This document shows, piece by piece, positions 5,686 to 7,155 of a stretch of DNA of 7,155 nt. The position numbers and the translations under genes were made by a program. This DNA comes from CADEEN01 sp031389585 (GTDB lineage: Bacteria > Pseudomonadota > Gammaproteobacteria > Burkholderiales > Burkholderiaceae_C), in NCBI GenBank assembly GCA_031389585.1, contig JANMSS010000145.1, forward strand, positions 1-7,155. The letters run 5' to 3'. Positions within the stretch are counted from its first letter, which is position 1; every line of letters starts with the position of its first letter. The notes below the pieces were generated by a model. That model saw nothing but the letters and a program-made list of their open reading frames with translations. It did no database searches and was not told the origin of the DNA.

Positions 5686-6625
5686 TGATTTTGGATTCAG
5701 TGAGGGCGGCGAACTTTTGCTGAGCGTCGAAGCCAATGACATTGCGCTCCAATTCTTGCGCCACCTCGAGGGCTCGGCCGGTTCCGCAGAAAGGGTCTAG
5801 CACCGTGCCGCCCGTCGGAGAAGAACTGCGAATGCGTGGCTCGATCAAGTCGTAGGGGAAGGTTGCAGAGTGACCACCTTCGCCAGGGGCAACATTGACC
5901 GTTACCACGTCGCTCGCCCGCGGCTCGGCATGTTCCAAGCCATAGAAGTATTTAGCTCGCCCCTGCGATGGCTTCTTGACGAAGTGGAAGAAATGCTCAT
6001 GCGTGTTGCGCAGCCGGTCGCCTTCGGGGCGCGGCACGGCATTCGGTTTGTGCCAGATCAGGTCGTTGCGCAGGATCCATGATCGCTCTTGCATTGCGAT
6101 GGCAAATCGCGCCGGAATCAACAGCAGTTGCTTTTCCTGGCGAATGCCGCCGAGTGGTGTCTTGCGTCGATATCGTTCTTCGGTGCCGAGCCCCTGGCGA
6201 CCGCCTTCGCGGATGCTGGCCCAGCGGGCGAAGTAGGTATCGCCCACGTTGATCCACATGCTGCCGCCGTCCTTCAGGCTGCGGCGGGCCTTGTCGAGAA
6301 TCTCCGCCAGATGCTGCACATACCACTCGGGATAAGGCTCCAGCCCGAGCAAACCGCCATTTTGCCGGTACCACTCATAGCCCGGTGTCATCGGACCGAT
6401 CTTGCGCACGCTGGGGATGTCATTGAAAAGCGCCCAGTTGTGGCCGAGGCCATAGTCTCGGTGGCCCCAGTATGGCGGGCTGGTGATGACCAGATCGACG
6501 CTCTTCGCCCCGAGTTCATCGAAGAGGTCGAATGCATCGCCTTGAATCACACGGGCAGATGTCGGGCGCCGGTTTGCCGTCTCAATCGGTGGGGCAGTCA
6601 AAGGAAGCGACAACTGTTTATCCAT
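5645..6625 (-). CDS. SPPY-type DNA methyltransferase of the NotI-like R-M system
   Basis: Encodes 326 residues. It transfers a methyl group from S-adenosylmethionine to DNA to protect host sites from the endonuclease downstream. The catalytic motif IV is DLVITSPPYWGHRDYG, with TSPPYW at residues 48-53. Motif I (SAM binding), DPFCGTG, is near the C-terminus at 277-283, followed by ALEVAQELERNVIGFD. This order (catalytic before SAM-binding) marks the beta class of amino-methyltransferases. TSPPYW favours N4-cytosine methylation, consistent with an all-G/C target, though related enzymes can methylate N6-adenine. SLKDGGSMWINVGDTY and LRNDLIWHKPNAVPRP are also typical. The ATG at 6625 has no Shine-Dalgarno, and a promoter -10 box ends six bases before it, so the transcript is probably leaderless. 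The 3' end overlaps the endonuclease gene by 41 bases. Confidence 0.95.
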   Translation of the reverse strand: MDKQLSLPLTAPPIETANRRPTSARVIQGDAFDLFDELGAKSVDLVITSPPYWGHRDYGLGHNWALFNDIPSVRKIGPMTPGYEWYRQNGGLLGLEPYPEWYVQHLAEILDKARRSLKDGGSMWINVGDTYFARWASIREGGRQGLGTEERYRRKTPLGGIRQEKQLLLIPARFAIAMQERSWILRNDLIWHKPNAVPRPEGDRLRNTHEHFFHFVKKPSQGRAKYFYGLEHAEPRASDVVTVNVAPGEGGHSATFPYDLIEPRIRSSSPTGGTVLDPFCGTGRALEVAQELERNVIGFDAQQKFAALTESKINGNNAPRSRQLRQ

Positions 6626-6631
6626 CCAGTC

Positions 6632-6659
6632 ATTGTAGGCTCGGCAATCGTGCGTGCAA
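6632..6659 (-). promoter_or_regulatory. Sigma70-like promoter of the R-M operon
   Basis: On the minus strand TTGCAC (6659-6654), a 16-base spacer and TACAAT (6637-6632) match the sigma70 consensus well. The usual 6-8 base distance from the -10 box puts the transcription start at or within a base or two of the methyltransferase ATG at 6625. It lies in the 67-base gap after the GntR-family gene, so the R-M pair has its own promoter. Confidence 0.6.
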
Positions 6660-6692
6660 GCGTTTTGCGTTGCGGTTGAGCTTATGTCGATG

Positions 6693-7155
6693 CTACCCGG
6701 CAGTTGTGGCAGCGGCTTCGAGCCCGCTCTCGAAGTGCGCGCGCATCAGGCGCGTCGCCTTGGTGGCTTCGCGGGCCTCGATGGCGCCCATTAGCGCGCG
6801 ATGTTCGGCCAGCGAATCGGCCAGGCGGCCTTGCTTGAACAGCGAGTGGTGGCGGTTCAGCTTCATCACCTTGCGCAGGTCGGTCACGATCTGGGTGCGC
6901 CAGCGGTTGCCGGCAATGTCGAGCAGGGCCATGTGGAAGCGCTCGTTGGTGGCGAAGAAGGCATCGCGTTGGCGCACCTGGCGCTCGAGCAGGTCGTGCA
7001 GCGCTTGCAGGTGGGAGAGCTGTTCGTCGCTGGCGTGGCGCGCCACGTCGGCCACCGCATCGGCTTCGAGCAGCGCGAGCAGGCGATAGACCTGCGCCAC
7101 ATCGTCGCGGCTCATCTCGGCCACATAGGCGCCGCGCCGTGGCTTCATGGTCACC
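6693..7155 (-). CDS. GntR-family (FadR/FCD) transcriptional regulator, 5'-partial
   Basis: The visible 153 residues form the all-helical FCD ligand-binding domain. The usual linker into it is PRRGAYVAEMSRDDVAQVYRL, and the stop (TAG) is at 6693-6695. The metal-site pattern of FCD proteins is present: N70 and H74 in NERFHMALLD, H118 in LAEHRALM and H140 in RAHFE, with Asn in place of the more common first Asp. Counting is from the GTG at 7154, which is not the real start: the N-terminal winged HTH must lie beyond the right edge. Such repressors respond to small carboxylic acids and usually control a neighbouring catabolic operon. Which one cannot be told, since the genes to the left are an unrelated R-M system. 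Confidence 0.9.
   Translation of the reverse strand, partial: VTMKPRRGAYVAEMSRDDVAQVYRLLALLEADAVADVARHASDEQLSHLQALHDLLERQVRQRDAFFATNERFHMALLDIAGNRWRTQIVTDLRKVMKLNRHHSLFKQGRLADSLAEHRALMGAIEAREATKATRLMRAHFESGLEAAATTAG

Noticed and set aside
5686..5742. Extended N-terminus for the endonuclease
   Set aside because: The extra 19 residues are an alternate frame of the methyltransferase; starting at 5685 gives 383 residues and a family-like N-terminus.
1..7155. tRNA, rRNA, CRISPR array, insertion sequence or phage attachment site
   Set aside because: I saw no regularly spaced repeats, cloverleaf with a CCA end, transposase motif or flanking direct repeats by eye; a covariance-model search would be needed for small RNAs.

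Overview
The window is high-GC DNA that looks proteobacterial, most likely from a betaproteobacterium of the Burkholderiales/Rhodocyclales type. This rests on the SelD and BktB-like thiolase sequences and on a CCCTCTCCC/GGGAGAGGG intergenic palindrome of a kind common in such genomes. It is an inference from family resemblance and composition, not a database result.

Layout. (1) Bases 1-945, minus strand: the N-terminal part of a GAF-domain, SpoIIE/PP2C-type serine phosphatase. It runs off the left edge and carries an apparent frameshift near base 160. (2) Bases 1076-3352, plus strand: selD (selenide, water dikinase) followed 21 bases later by a BktB-like beta-ketothiolase, each with a clear ribosome binding site. 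They are probably co-transcribed but have no obvious metabolic link. (3) Bases 3353-4507, plus strand: an intergenic palindrome, then the C-terminal scrap of a TumE/DUF6516-type toxin interrupted by an in-frame TAG, then an intact winged-helix antitoxin-like gene (4-base ATGA overlap with the toxin stop), then an unrecognised 180-aa putative DNA-binding protein (4-base GTGA overlap). (4) Bases 4534-6625, minus strand: a complete type II restriction-modification pair. An SPPY-type DNA methyltransferase precedes a NotI-family endonuclease with a four-cysteine metal site and a D...ExQ active site. The two genes overlap by 41 bases. A good sigma70-like promoter sits so close to the methyltransferase ATG that its mRNA is predicted to be leaderless. 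(5) Bases 6693-7155, minus strand: the FCD ligand-binding domain of a GntR-family repressor whose HTH lies beyond the right edge.

Together, ordinary chromosomal genes (selD, thiolase, GntR/FCD) flank a roughly 3.3-kb accessory segment holding a decayed toxin-antitoxin locus and an R-M system. The most interesting points are the rare-cutter (NotI-like) R-M pair with its probable leaderless methyltransferase, and the surviving antitoxin gene, which has lost its upstream toxin but is translationally coupled to a downstream gene of unknown function.
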